This document shows positions 36,438 through 45,570 of a stretch of 64,000 nt of DNA, piece by piece. This DNA is from Streptomyces sp. V2I9 (GTDB taxonomy: Bacteria; Actinomycetota; Actinomycetes; Streptomycetales; Streptomycetaceae): NCBI RefSeq assembly GCF_030817475.1, contig NZ_JAUSZJ010000002.1:6028626-6092625 (forward strand), given 5' to 3'. Position 1 is the stretch's first letter; each line of letters opens with the position of its first letter. The translations under genes were made by a program, and so were the position numbers. Below the pieces are notes generated by a model. The model did not search any database. It saw only the letters and a program-made list of their open reading frames with translations, and was not told the origin of the DNA.

Positions 36438-37783
36438 AACCGATCGCCTTCACCACGCGGGCGGAACGCGAGGCCGCGCTGGAGCGGGTCGCCTACAACC
36501 CCTTCGACCTGCGCGCCGACGAAGTCACCATCGACCTGCTGAGCGACTCCGGGACCGGCGCCATCTCCGCCGACCAGCTCGCCGCGGGGATGCGGGGCGA
36601 CGAGTCCTACGCCGGCAGCCGCAGCTACTACCGCTGGCACGAGGTCGTCTCCGCGCTCACCGGCTACCCCCACATCCTGCCCGCACACCAGGGCCGCGCC
36701 GCCGAGCGCATCCTGTTCTCCGCGCTTCTCAGGCCGGGCACGAGCGTGCTGTCCAACACGCACTTCGACACCACTCGCGCCAACGTCGAACTGACCGGCT
36801 GCCACGCCTACGACCTGCCCTGCGCCGAGGCGAAGGACCTCGACAGCGACTATCCGTTCAAGGGCAACATCGACCTGGTCGCCCTCGAACACGCGCTGGA
36901 GAACGCGGACCGCACGCCGGTGGCGGCCGTCGTGATGACCATCACCAACAACGGTGGCGGCGGCCAGCCGGTCTCGATGGAGAACCTGCGCCGGACCGCC
37001 GAACTGTGCCGCCGTCACGGCGTCCCCATGATCCTGGACGCGGCCCGGTTCGCGGAGAACGCCTGGCTGGTGACCCAGCGGGAACCCGGCTACGCCGACC
37101 ACACCCCGCGCCAGGTCGCCGAGGAGGCGTTCCGGCTCGCGGACGGCTGCGTCGTGAGCGCGAAGAAGGACGGCATCGTCCACATCGGCGGCTTCATCGG
37201 CCTGAAGGACCCGGAGCTCGCCGAGCGGTGCGGCGGCCTCCTCATCGCCACCGAGGGGTTCACCACCTACGGCGGCCTGGCGGGCCGCGACCTCGAGATG
37301 ATGGCCCGCGGGCTCCTGGAGGTCACCGAACCGTCCTACCTCGCCGAGCGCGCCGACATCGCCGCCTACCTCGCCGCACGCATCCGCGAGGCCGGGGTCG
37401 ACATCGTGGAGCCCTCGGGCCTGCACGCCCTCTACGTCAACGCGGGGCGTCTGCTGCCCCACATCCCTCCGCACCAGTACCCCGGCACCGCGCTGGTCTG
37501 CGAACTCTATCTCCGCGGAGGCATCCGCTCGGCGGAGCTGGGCTCGCTGTACCTCGGCGAGGAGGACGAGCAGGGCAACCCCGTCAGGACGGCGCCGTAC
37601 GAACTCGTGCGGCTGGCGCTGCCCCGGCGGGTCTACACCCGGAGCCACTACGACCACGTCGCCGCCACCCTGGCGGACATAGCCAAGGACCCCGGGTCGG
37701 TGAGCGGCTACCGCGTCACCGGCCAGTCGCCGATCCTCCGTCACTTCAGCATCAAGCTGGAGCCGGTGCGGTCCGGCGGCTGA
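36410..37783 (+). CDS. tnaA: Tryptophanase (tryptophan indole-lyase)
   Basis: A 457-residue PLP enzyme of the tryptophanase/tyrosine phenol-lyase family. It shows IDLLSDSGTGAISADQLAA, RAAERILFS, ITNNGGGGQPVS, ILDAARFAENAW and the PLP Lys in VSAKKDGIVHIGGF near residue 252, then GFTTYGGLAGRDLE. It splits (prenyl-)tryptophan to (prenyl-)indole, pyruvate and ammonia. The GTG at 36410 follows AAGGAAG inside the prenyltransferase 3' end, so expression is coupled. A tyrosine phenol-lyase activity is the main alternative, but the pairing with a DMATS enzyme favours an indole substrate. Confidence 0.9.
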   Translation: MEPYRIKVVEPIAFTTRAEREAALERVAYNPFDLRADEVTIDLLSDSGTGAISADQLAAGMRGDESYAGSRSYYRWHEVVSALTGYPHILPAHQGRAAERILFSALLRPGTSVLSNTHFDTTRANVELTGCHAYDLPCAEAKDLDSDYPFKGNIDLVALEHALENADRTPVAAVVMTITNNGGGGQPVSMENLRRTAELCRRHGVPMILDAARFAENAWLVTQREPGYADHTPRQVAEEAFRLADGCVVSAKKDGIVHIGGFIGLKDPELAERCGGLLIATEGFTTYGGLAGRDLEMMARGLLEVTEPSYLAERADIAAYLAARIREAGVDIVEPSGLHALYVNAGRLLPHIPPHQYPGTALVCELYLRGGIRSAELGSLYLGEEDEQGNPVRTAPYELVRLALPRRVYTRSHYDHVAATLADIAKDPGSVSGYRVTGQSPILRHFSIKLEPVRSGG

Positions 37784-37792
37784 TCCGCCCGC

Positions 37793-37819
37793 GGCCCCGG
37801 ACCACGCCGGTACGGGGCC
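37793..37819 (+). terminator. Candidate terminator after tnaA
   Basis: GGCCCCG (37793-37799) pairs with CGGGGCC (37813-37819) over a 13-base loop, just after the tnaA stop. The rest of 37784-38085 shows no supported gene. Confidence 0.45.
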
Positions 37820-38085
37820 CGGCGGCGTCATCGCCACCGGCCCGGCGGCAGGGGGCCGGGGCGGGCCGGTTCGTACGGCGAAGGCGCAGTCCCCCGCGGA
37901 GGCGTGTGCGGCCAGGCCGGCTGCTGCCCCGCCGCGCGGCAGCTCCACGGCCTCCCGGACCGGGACGCCGCGGAGGCGCGCCCGCAGGGGGGCATCCTCA
38001 CGCCACCGTCCTTGTCCCACCGCTCCTGCGGCCCGCCCGCGCCCCCGCCGCTCCCGACCGTGCCGGGGGCGCGTAGGGTCGCGCC

Positions 38086-38466
38086 GTGACCCTCCAGGAC
38101 TTCGCGCGCAGCGAATACGTCAGCCTCACCACGTACCGGAAGAACGGCACCCCGGTCGCCACTCCCGTCTGGGCCGCTGCCGACGACGGCGTGCTGTACG
38201 TCTGGACCCGCTCCGACTCGTGGAAGGTCAAGCGGCTGCGCCGCAACGGCAAGGTCACCGTCACCGTCTGCGACGTACGCGGCAGGATCGCCGAAGGGGC
38301 TCCCAGCGCGGAGGGCACGGCGAAACTCCTCGACGCGGACGGCACCCGCGCGGTGCGCAAGCTGCTGGCCCGCAAGTACACCTGGAAGTTCTGGCTCGTC
38401 GACCTGCCCGCCACGATCGTCCGGCTCGGCAAGCGCCCGCACACCGGGATCGCCATCACCTTCTGA
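38086..38466 (+). CDS. PPOX-class F420-type oxidoreductase
   Basis: A 126-residue split-barrel flavin/F420-binding protein: SEYVSLTTYRKNGTPVATPV, WAAADDGVLYVWTRSDSWKV and KRLRRNGKVTVTVCDVRGR. It belongs to the pyridoxamine-5'-phosphate-oxidase-like superfamily, whose actinobacterial members mostly use F420. The substrate is unknown. GTG start at 38086. It stands alone 300 bp after tnaA, so it is probably not part of that operon. Confidence 0.85.
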   Translation: MTLQDFARSEYVSLTTYRKNGTPVATPVWAAADDGVLYVWTRSDSWKVKRLRRNGKVTVTVCDVRGRIAEGAPSAEGTAKLLDADGTRAVRKLLARKYTWKFWLVDLPATIVRLGKRPHTGIAITF

Positions 38467-38681
38467 GCCGGGCGCGGGACGCCGCCTCCGGACCGGACGA
38501 GCGGCGCCGGACAGAACGTGTCCGTTGTGGACCGGTCGGGTGCGAAACATGATCGACTCCGCTGGTTCACGGCGATGGTCTTGCCCCGCCGGACGGAGGG
38601 GCTTACGTTCTCCCTCCATGCACCGGTCTACGTGCGTAGAGACGCCGAGGGCTCTCTGACGCCGCGTCGAAGGAGCAGCCC

Positions 38682-39524
38682 ATGTCCCACGTCGTACGCG
38701 CCGCACTCGTCCAGGCCACCTGGACCGGCGACACCGAGTCGATGATCGCCAAGCACGAGGAGCACGCGCGCGAGGCCGCCCGGCAGGGCGCGAAGATCAT
38801 CGGCTTCCAGGAAGTGTTCAACGCCCCCTACTTCTGCCAGGTGCAGGAGCCGGAGCACTACCGCTGGGCCGAGCCGGTCCCCGACGGGCCGACCGTCCGG
38901 CGCATGCAGGACCTGGCCCGCGAGACCGGCATGGTGATCGTCGTCCCGGTCTTCGAGATCGAGCGGTCCGGCTTCTACTACAACACCGCCGCCGTGATCG
39001 ACGCCGACGGCTCCTACCTCGGCAAGTACCGCAAGCACCACATCCCGCAGGTCAAGGGGTTCTGGGAGAAGTACTACTTCAAGCCCGGCAACGCGGGCTG
39101 GCCGGTCTTCGACACGGCGGTCGGCAAGGTCGGCGTCTACATCTGCTACGACCGGCACTTCCCCGAAGGGTGGCGGCAACTCGGTCTCGGAGGGGCCCAG
39201 TTGGTCTACAACCCCTCGGCCACCTCGCGTGGACTCTCCAGCCACCTCTGGCAGTTGGAACAGCCGGCGTCCGCCGTGGCCAACGAGTACTTCGTCGCGG
39301 CGATCAACCGCGTCGGCCGGGAGGAGTACGGCGACAACGACTTCTACGGCACCAGCTACTTCGTCGACCCCCGCGGCCAGTTCGTCGGCGAGGTCGCCGG
39401 CGACAAGGAGGAGGAACTCCTCGTCCGGGACCTGGACTTCGACCTGATCGAGGAGGTCCGCACCCAGTGGGCCTTCTACCGGGACCGACGGCCCGACGCC
39501 TACGAGGGGCTGGTGGAGCCGTGA
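38682..39524 (+). CDS. Nitrilase-superfamily amidohydrolase, beta-ureidopropionase type
   Basis: A 280-residue carbon-nitrogen hydrolase with the catalytic triad visible: Glu in GFQEVFNAPYFC, Lys in GKYRKHHIP and Cys in YICYDRHFPEGWRQLG. It cleaves N-carbamoyl-beta-alanine to beta-alanine, CO2 and ammonia, the last step of reductive pyrimidine breakdown. ATG at 38682 follows GAAGGAG. The aminotransferase start overlaps its stop (GTGA), and dihydropyrimidinase follows, which supports the assignment. Confidence 0.9.
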   Translation: MSHVVRAALVQATWTGDTESMIAKHEEHAREAARQGAKIIGFQEVFNAPYFCQVQEPEHYRWAEPVPDGPTVRRMQDLARETGMVIVVPVFEIERSGFYYNTAAVIDADGSYLGKYRKHHIPQVKGFWEKYYFKPGNAGWPVFDTAVGKVGVYICYDRHFPEGWRQLGLGGAQLVYNPSATSRGLSSHLWQLEQPASAVANEYFVAAINRVGREEYGDNDFYGTSYFVDPRGQFVGEVAGDKEEELLVRDLDFDLIEEVRTQWAFYRDRRPDAYEGLVEP

Positions 39525-40804
39525 GCGGACTGCACGAGCGCCACCGCGCCGTCAGCCCCGAATGGCTGGCCCTCTACTACCGCCACCCCATCGAACTCAC
39601 CCACGGCGAGGGCAGGTACGTCTGGGACGCGGACGGCAACCGCTACCTCGACTTCTTCGGCGGCATCCTCACCACCATGACCGCCCACGCCCTGCCCGAG
39701 GTGACCAAGGCGGTCGCCGAGCAGGCCGGGCGCATCATCCACTCCTCGACGCTCTACCTCAACCGCCCCATGGTGGAGCTGGCCGAACGGATCGCCGTCC
39801 TCTCCGGCATCCCCGACGCGCGGGTGTTCTTCACCACCTCCGGCACCGAGGCCAACGACACCGCGCTGCTGCTCGCCACCGCCTACCGCGGGTCCAACCA
39901 GATCCTCGCGCTGCGCAACAGCTACCACGGCCGCTCGTTCTCCGCGGTCTCGATCACCGGCAACCATGCCTGGTCGCCCACGAGTCTGTCCCCGCTCCAG
40001 ACGCTGTACGTGCACGGCGGCGTCCGCACGCGGGGCCCGTACGCCGAACTGAGCGACGAGCGGTTCATCAAGGCGTGCGTCGCCGACCTGGAGGACCTGC
40101 TCGGACACACCCGCGCCCCCGCCGCCCTGATCGCCGAACCCGTCCAGGGCGTCGGCGGGTTCACCTCCCCGCCCGACGGACTGTTCGCCGCGTTCCGGCG
40201 GGTCCTGGACCGGCACGGAGTGCTGTGGATCTCGGACGAGGTGCAGACCGGCTGGGGCCGTACGGGCGACCACTTCTGGGGCTGGCAGGCCCACGCGGAG
40301 CACGGCCCGCCGGACATCCTCACCTTCGCCAAGGGCATCGGCAACGGCATGTCGGTCGGGGGAGTGGTGGCCCGCGCCGAGGTGATGAACTGTCTCGACG
40401 CCAACTCCATCTCCACCTTCGGCGGTTCGCCCGTCACCATGGCCGCGTCGCTCGCCAACCTCTCGTACCTCCTGGAACACGACCTCCAGGGCAACGCACG
40501 GCGCGTCGGCGGACTCCTCATCGAACGGCTGCGCTCCGTCGCCGCCGCGTCCCCCGCCGTCCGCGAAGTGCGCGGCCGGGGGCTGATGATCGGCATCGAA
40601 CTGGTGAAGCCCGGCACCGACGACGCCGACCCGGAGGCCGCGGCGGCCGTTCTCGAAGCGGCCCGCGCGGGCGGACTGCTCATCGGCAAGGGCGGCGGCC
40701 ACAACACGAGCGTCCTCAGGGTCGCCCCGCCCCTGACCCTGACCGTCGCCGAGGCGGAGGAGGGCGCGGCGATCCTCGCGGACGCCCTCCACGCGGCGGG
40801 CTGA
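39521..40804 (+). CDS. Class III PLP-dependent aminotransferase (beta-alanine/aspartate family)
   Basis: A 427-residue aminotransferase: GRYVWDADGNRYLDFFGGI, TSGTEANDTALLLA, the PLP Asp in ISDEVQTGWGRTG and the PLP Lys in TFAKGIGNGMSVGG. Class III enzymes use omega-amino donors. Between beta-ureidopropionase and dihydropyrimidinase the most likely job is conversion of beta-alanine to malonate semialdehyde. GTG start overlaps the upstream stop. Alanine-glyoxylate aminotransferase activity is an alternative. Confidence 0.9.
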   Translation: MSGLHERHRAVSPEWLALYYRHPIELTHGEGRYVWDADGNRYLDFFGGILTTMTAHALPEVTKAVAEQAGRIIHSSTLYLNRPMVELAERIAVLSGIPDARVFFTTSGTEANDTALLLATAYRGSNQILALRNSYHGRSFSAVSITGNHAWSPTSLSPLQTLYVHGGVRTRGPYAELSDERFIKACVADLEDLLGHTRAPAALIAEPVQGVGGFTSPPDGLFAAFRRVLDRHGVLWISDEVQTGWGRTGDHFWGWQAHAEHGPPDILTFAKGIGNGMSVGGVVARAEVMNCLDANSISTFGGSPVTMAASLANLSYLLEHDLQGNARRVGGLLIERLRSVAAASPAVREVRGRGLMIGIELVKPGTDDADPEAAAAVLEAARAGGLLIGKGGGHNTSVLRVAPPLTLTVAEAEEGAAILADALHAAG

Positions 40805-40904
40805 GACCCGCGTCCACCGGTCCGTACGCACACGAACCGCGCGGAGCCGCCCGCGTCGAGCCCACCGGGCCGGCGGGGGCGGTCCCGCAGTCGAGGAGAC
40901 CCCC

Positions 40905-42305
40905 ATGAGCCGCACCGTCATCCACGGTGGCCTGGTCATCACCGCGTCCGACGAGATCCACGCCGACGTGCTCGTCGAGGGCGGCCGGATCGCCGCTCTC
41001 GCCGCCCACGGATCCGACGCCGCCGAGAGCTGGAGCGCCGAGCGGCGGATCGACGCGACGGGCAAGTACGTCATTCCGGGCGGCGTCGACGCGCACACCC
41101 ACATGGAGATGCCGTTCGGCGGCACGTACGCCGCCGACACCTTCGAGACCGGCACCCGCGCCGCCGCCTGGGGCGGAACCACCACCATCGTCGACTTCGC
41201 CGTCCAGAGCGTGGGCCGTTCCCTGCGCGAAGGGCTCGACGCCTGGTACGCCAAGGCCGACGGCAACTGCGCCATCGACTACGCCTTCCACATGATCCTC
41301 GCGGACGTGACCCCCTCCTCGCTCAAGGAGATGGATCTCCTCGTCTCCGAGGGCGTCACCTCCTTCAAGCTGTTCATGGCCTACCCCGGCGTCTTCTACA
41401 GCGACGACGGCCAGATCCTGCGCGCCATGCAACGAGCCGCCGGCAACGGCGGGCTGATCATGATGCACGCCGAGAACGGCATCGCCATCGACGTCCTGGT
41501 CGAGCAGGCGCTCGCCGAGGGCCGCACCGACCCCCGCTACCACGGGGACGTCCGCAAGGTCGCCCTGGAGGCCGAGGCCACCCACCGCGCCGTCCAGCTC
41601 GCCCGCGTCGCCGGAGCCCCCCTCTACGTCGTCCACGTCTCCGCCGACGAGGCCGTCGAGGAGATCGCCGCCGCCCGTCACCGGGGCCTCCCCGTCTTCG
41701 GCGAGACCTGCCCGCAGTACCTGTTCCTGTCCACCGACAACCTCGCCGAGCCCGACTTCGAGGGCGCCAAGTACGTCTGCTCCACCCCGCTGCGCCCCAA
41801 GGAACACCAGGAGGCCCTGTGGCGGGGCCTGCGGAACAACGAACTCCAGGTCGTCTCCACCGACCACTGCCCGTTCTGCTTCTCGGGCCAGAAGGAGATG
41901 GGCCGCGGCGACTTCTCCAAGATCCCCAACGGCATGCCGGGCGTCGAGCACCGGATGGACCTGCTGCACCAGGCGGTGGTGGACGGCCACATCAGCCGCC
42001 GCCGCTGGATCGAGATCGCCTGTGCCTCGCCGGCCCGGATGTTCGGCCTCTACCCGAAGAAGGGCACCATCACGCCGGGCGCCGACGCCGACATCGTCGT
42101 CTACGACCCGGAGGCCATCCACGTCCTGTCGGCCGAGACCCACCACATGAACGTCGACTACTCGGCGTACGAGGGGAGGACGGTGCGGGGCCGGGTCGAG
42201 ACCGTCCTGTCGCGCGGGGAACCGGTGGTGGACCGGCAGCGGTACGTGGGCCGCGCGGGGCACGGGATGTTCCTGCCGCGTGGCCTCAGCCAGTACCCGG
42301 GCTGA
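40905..42305 (+). CDS. hydA: Dihydropyrimidinase (hydantoinase)
   Basis: A 466-residue amidohydrolase. VIPGGVDAHTHMEMPFGG has the first two metal His, SFKLFMAYPG has the Lys that becomes carbamylated, and later His lie in MMHAENG and VVHVSADE. The Asp is in VVSTDHCPF. It opens the ring of dihydrouracil/dihydrothymine to N-carbamoyl-beta-amino acids, the substrate of the hydrolase two genes upstream. ATG at 40905 follows GAGGAG. It is last in this strand's run; a 7-bp stem at 42306-42330 may end transcription. Confidence 0.92.
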   Translation: MSRTVIHGGLVITASDEIHADVLVEGGRIAALAAHGSDAAESWSAERRIDATGKYVIPGGVDAHTHMEMPFGGTYAADTFETGTRAAAWGGTTTIVDFAVQSVGRSLREGLDAWYAKADGNCAIDYAFHMILADVTPSSLKEMDLLVSEGVTSFKLFMAYPGVFYSDDGQILRAMQRAAGNGGLIMMHAENGIAIDVLVEQALAEGRTDPRYHGDVRKVALEAEATHRAVQLARVAGAPLYVVHVSADEAVEEIAAARHRGLPVFGETCPQYLFLSTDNLAEPDFEGAKYVCSTPLRPKEHQEALWRGLRNNELQVVSTDHCPFCFSGQKEMGRGDFSKIPNGMPGVEHRMDLLHQAVVDGHISRRRWIEIACASPARMFGLYPKKGTITPGADADIVVYDPEAIHVLSAETHHMNVDYSAYEGRTVRGRVETVLSRGEPVVDRQRYVGRAGHGMFLPRGLSQYPG

Positions 42306-42478
42306 GCGGGGCGAGGCCGGCCGGCCCCGCCGCGGCGTGCACGGCGAGGTGCCGGGGTGATCGAACCGGGTCGCCGTCAGGGCCTCGCGCGTCATGCGCG
42401 TCGTGCGCGGGAGAACCGGCTCCCGCCGCCGGGCGTCCGGGCCGGGAGGAATCAGGATCTTCCTCGACGGCGACCGCG

Positions 42479-45085
42479 TCAGGGACGGGTCAGACAGGGG
42501 GACAGGTGGCGGGCTGTGGGGGTACTGGTGCCGGCCACCTCCTCCGGGGTGCCCGTGGCGATGATGCGACCGCCCTCGTGGCCTGCTCCGGGGCCCAGGT
42601 CGATGAGGTGGTCGGCCGCGGCGATCGTGCGCAGGTCGTGCTCCACGACGACGACCGTGTTGCCCGCGTCCACCAGCCTCTGGAGTTGGGCGACCAGGCG
42701 GTCCACGTCCGCGGGATGCAGGCCCGAGGTGGGCTCGTCCAGGAGGTAGAGGGTGTGGCCCTTGGGGGCGCGGTGCAACTCGCTGACCAACTTGATGCGT
42801 TGGGCCTCACCGCCCGAGAGCGTCGTCGCGGACTGGCCCAGGGTCAGGTAGCCCAAGCCGATGTCCTTGAGGAGGGTGAGGATCCGGGCCGCGGGGGGCA
42901 GGTCGGCGAAGAACGCCTCCGCCTCCTCGACCGTCAGGGACAGGACGTCCGCGATCGTCCTGCCCTTCACCGTCACCGTGAGGGTGTCGGGGTTGTACCG
43001 GCCCCCTTCGCAGACGGGACAGGGTGCGGTCTCCGTGGGCAGGAACAGCATTTCGATGCTCACCACGCCGTCGCCCAGGCAGGCCGGGCAACGGCCCGCG
43101 GCCAGATTGAAGGAGAAGCGGCTCGCCGTGAAGCGGCGCTTCTTCGCTTCCGGCTGGGCGGCGTACAGCTTGCGGACGCTGTCGAAGAGGCCGGTGTAGG
43201 TCGCGAGATTCGAGCGGGGTGTGCGGCCGATCGGCTTCTGGTCGACGGAGACCAGGCGGTCGATCTGGTCCAGGCCGCTTGCCTCGGCCACCGTGACAAG
43301 GTCCTCGTCGGGTGCCCAGGCGCCGTCGTCGTCCGGTTCTGTCGGGCCCGCCGCCCCGCGGCCGAGGTCGCTGACGTCCCCCTCCTCGTCGGCCGCGGGG
43401 GCCACCCGCAGGTGGGTGCGCAAGGTGTCCGCCAGGGCCCGCTCCACCAGGGTCGATTTCCCCGAGCCCGACACCCCGGTCACCGCCGTCAGCACACCCG
43501 ACGGGAAGCGCGCGTCGACCCCCCGCAGGTTGTGGCCCGTCACCCCGCGCAGCTCCAGCCAACCCCGCGCGGTGCGGGTCACCGCAGGGCCGGGGGCCTT
43601 CGGGGCGTGGGCGACCAGATAGCGGGCCGTCACCGAGTCCTCGGCCGTGGTGATGTCCCGGGCGGGCCCGTTGTAGAGGACCTCGCCCCCGTAGCGGCCC
43701 GCTCCCGGCCCCAGGTCCACGATCCAGTCCGCCGCCTCGATCACCTGCGGATTGTGCTCGACCACGTACACGCTGTTGCCGGCCGCGCGCAGCCGCTCCA
43801 GCGCCGTCAGCAGCGTGACGGTGTCCGCCGGGTGCAGTCCCGCGGACGGCTCGTCCAGGACGTACAGGACGCCGAAGAGGCCGCTGCGCATCTGCGTCGC
43901 CAGGTGCAGGCGCTGCAGCTCACCGCCCGAGAGGGTGGCGGTGGTGCGGCCCACCGAGAGGTATCCCAGGCCCAGGTCGATCAGGTTGCCCAGGTGGGAG
44001 AGCAGGCCGCCGATCAGGGCTTCGGCGGCCTGGCGGCGGGCGGTGGGCAGGGCGTGGGTGCGGGGGTCGGTGCGGGCCGACTCCAGGAACTGCGCCAGGC
44101 GGGACAGGGGGAGCGCGTTGGCCTCCGCGATGTTCGCCCCCGCGATCGTCACGGCGAGGGCCTCGGGGTTGAGCCGGCGGCCCTGGCAGGTCGGGCAGAG
44201 CTCGTCGCTGAGGAACGCCGCCGCCTTCGCGCGCATCGCCGCCGACTTGGTGGTGCCGAACGCGTGGAGAACCCAGGCGCGAGGACTGGTGTACGTGCCC
44301 ATGTACGAGCCGTCGTAGCCCTCACCCCGGTCCGGGCGCACCTCCACCGTCGGGTGCTCGTCCGTCAGCAGCAGCCAGTCCCGTGTCGCCCGGGGGAGCT
44401 TGCGGAACGGCATGTCGACATCGATGCCGAGGGTGGCGAGGATGTCGCGGTAGTTGCCCCTGGCCCAGCCGTTCGGCCAGGCGGCGATGGCGCCGTCGCG
44501 GATGGACCGGTCCTCGTCGGCCACCAGCGTCGACTCGTCCACCACGTGCAGTCGGCCCAGGCCGTGGCAGGTCCGGCAGGCGCCGACGGCGGTGTTCGGG
44601 GAGAACGCGTCGGAGTCCAGCGGGGCGGCGTCGCGGGGGAAGGTGCCGGCCAGTTCCTCCGGGCCCCGGCCGGCGGGGTACGTACCGGCGCGGGAGTACA
44701 GCATCCGCAGCACGTTGGAGACGCGGGAGACCGTGCCGACGGTGGAGCGGGAGCTGGCGCCGCCGTACGTCTGGCGCAGCGCCACCGCCGGGGGCAGCCC
44801 GGAGATCTCCCCGACACGGGGTGCGGAGCCCTGGTCGATGAGGCGGCGGGCGTAGGGGGAGATCGACTCCAGATAGCGTTGCTGCGAGGCGGAGAAGATC
44901 GTCCCGAAGGCCAAGGAGGACTTCCCCGAACCGGAAACACCGGTGAAGGCGACGAGCCGGTCGCGGGGGATGTCGACGTCGACGCCGCGCAGATTGTGCT
45001 CGGCGGCGTCCCGGACGCACACCATCGCGTCATCTCGGGGCTGCGAGTCGCCGCGTGCGACGATCCTCACGTCAGTGGCACGCAT
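42479..45085 (-). CDS. UvrA-family ABC ATPase (UvrA paralogue, UvrA2-like)
   Basis: An 868-residue UvrA-like protein, shorter than housekeeping UvrA (~1000). It has two ATPase modules: Walker A TGVSGSGKSSLAF near residue 45 and TGVSGSGKSTLVE near 545, signatures LSGGELQRL and LSGGEAQRI, and Walker B VLYVLDEPSAGLHP and LYLLDEPTSGLHP. CxxC zinc motifs occur in CRTCHG, CPTCQG, CPACLG and CPVCEG. Short UvrA2 proteins lack the UvrB-binding insertion and are linked to DNA damage or DNA-binding drug tolerance. The start at 45085 is where conserved sequence begins. It lies in reverse orientation between pyrimidine-catabolism genes. Confidence 0.9.
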   Translation of the reverse strand: MRATDVRIVARGDSQPRDDAMVCVRDAAEHNLRGVDVDIPRDRLVAFTGVSGSGKSSLAFGTIFSASQQRYLESISPYARRLIDQGSAPRVGEISGLPPAVALRQTYGGASSRSTVGTVSRVSNVLRMLYSRAGTYPAGRGPEELAGTFPRDAAPLDSDAFSPNTAVGACRTCHGLGRLHVVDESTLVADEDRSIRDGAIAAWPNGWARGNYRDILATLGIDVDMPFRKLPRATRDWLLLTDEHPTVEVRPDRGEGYDGSYMGTYTSPRAWVLHAFGTTKSAAMRAKAAAFLSDELCPTCQGRRLNPEALAVTIAGANIAEANALPLSRLAQFLESARTDPRTHALPTARRQAAEALIGGLLSHLGNLIDLGLGYLSVGRTTATLSGGELQRLHLATQMRSGLFGVLYVLDEPSAGLHPADTVTLLTALERLRAAGNSVYVVEHNPQVIEAADWIVDLGPGAGRYGGEVLYNGPARDITTAEDSVTARYLVAHAPKAPGPAVTRTARGWLELRGVTGHNLRGVDARFPSGVLTAVTGVSGSGKSTLVERALADTLRTHLRVAPAADEEGDVSDLGRGAAGPTEPDDDGAWAPDEDLVTVAEASGLDQIDRLVSVDQKPIGRTPRSNLATYTGLFDSVRKLYAAQPEAKKRRFTASRFSFNLAAGRCPACLGDGVVSIEMLFLPTETAPCPVCEGGRYNPDTLTVTVKGRTIADVLSLTVEEAEAFFADLPPAARILTLLKDIGLGYLTLGQSATTLSGGEAQRIKLVSELHRAPKGHTLYLLDEPTSGLHPADVDRLVAQLQRLVDAGNTVVVVEHDLRTIAAADHLIDLGPGAGHEGGRIIATGTPEEVAGTSTPTARHLSPCLTRP

Positions 45086-45570
45086 GATCCGAGCGTAGGC
45101 GGCATCGGGGGATTCGGCCTTTCGGGCCCGTGGGCTCGCGCGGTCCGCCGGCCTCGGCCTGTACGGAGTGGGCACGGAGATACGGGGTGGAGTGCCCGCC
45201 GGGAGCGCGGCGGTACCCGGGCGCCGGGGCATCCCGGGAAGCCGCGCGGCCCGGTACCGCTGAGCGGGCGTCGCCGTAGCGCCTTCGACCGCCATACGTG
45301 CGCGCCCGGATCGACGTACTCCTGGCCGGTTCGGGTGGTGCGGGCACTCCGGGGGTGAGCCGGGGCGTGTCCGGGCCGCCCGGTGGTCTTCCCCCCGCCC
45401 GGGAAGTGCTCCAGGATGGTGCCCCCTCGCACGACGCGCGATCGGGGTGCGGCGGGACGCGGGCCGACGCGCCCCGCTGTGGAAGGATTTCCGGGAGCGC
45501 GCCACGCGGGGACCGGTGTCCGCGAGGCGGTGCCGACGCGCGTGAGCCCCAGGACAGAGGAGACCCCGTC
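45086..45570. other. Divergent intergenic region between uvrA2 and the LLM oxidoreductase
   Basis: 485 bp with no supported gene. It should carry both divergent promoters; no recognisable operator was found. Confidence 0.5.

Noticed and set aside
34913-37783. A 956-codon plus-strand frame containing tryptophanase at its end
   Set aside because: Its first 500 codons are out of frame with the prenyltransferase gene; tryptophanase has its own GTG and ribosome-binding site at 36410.
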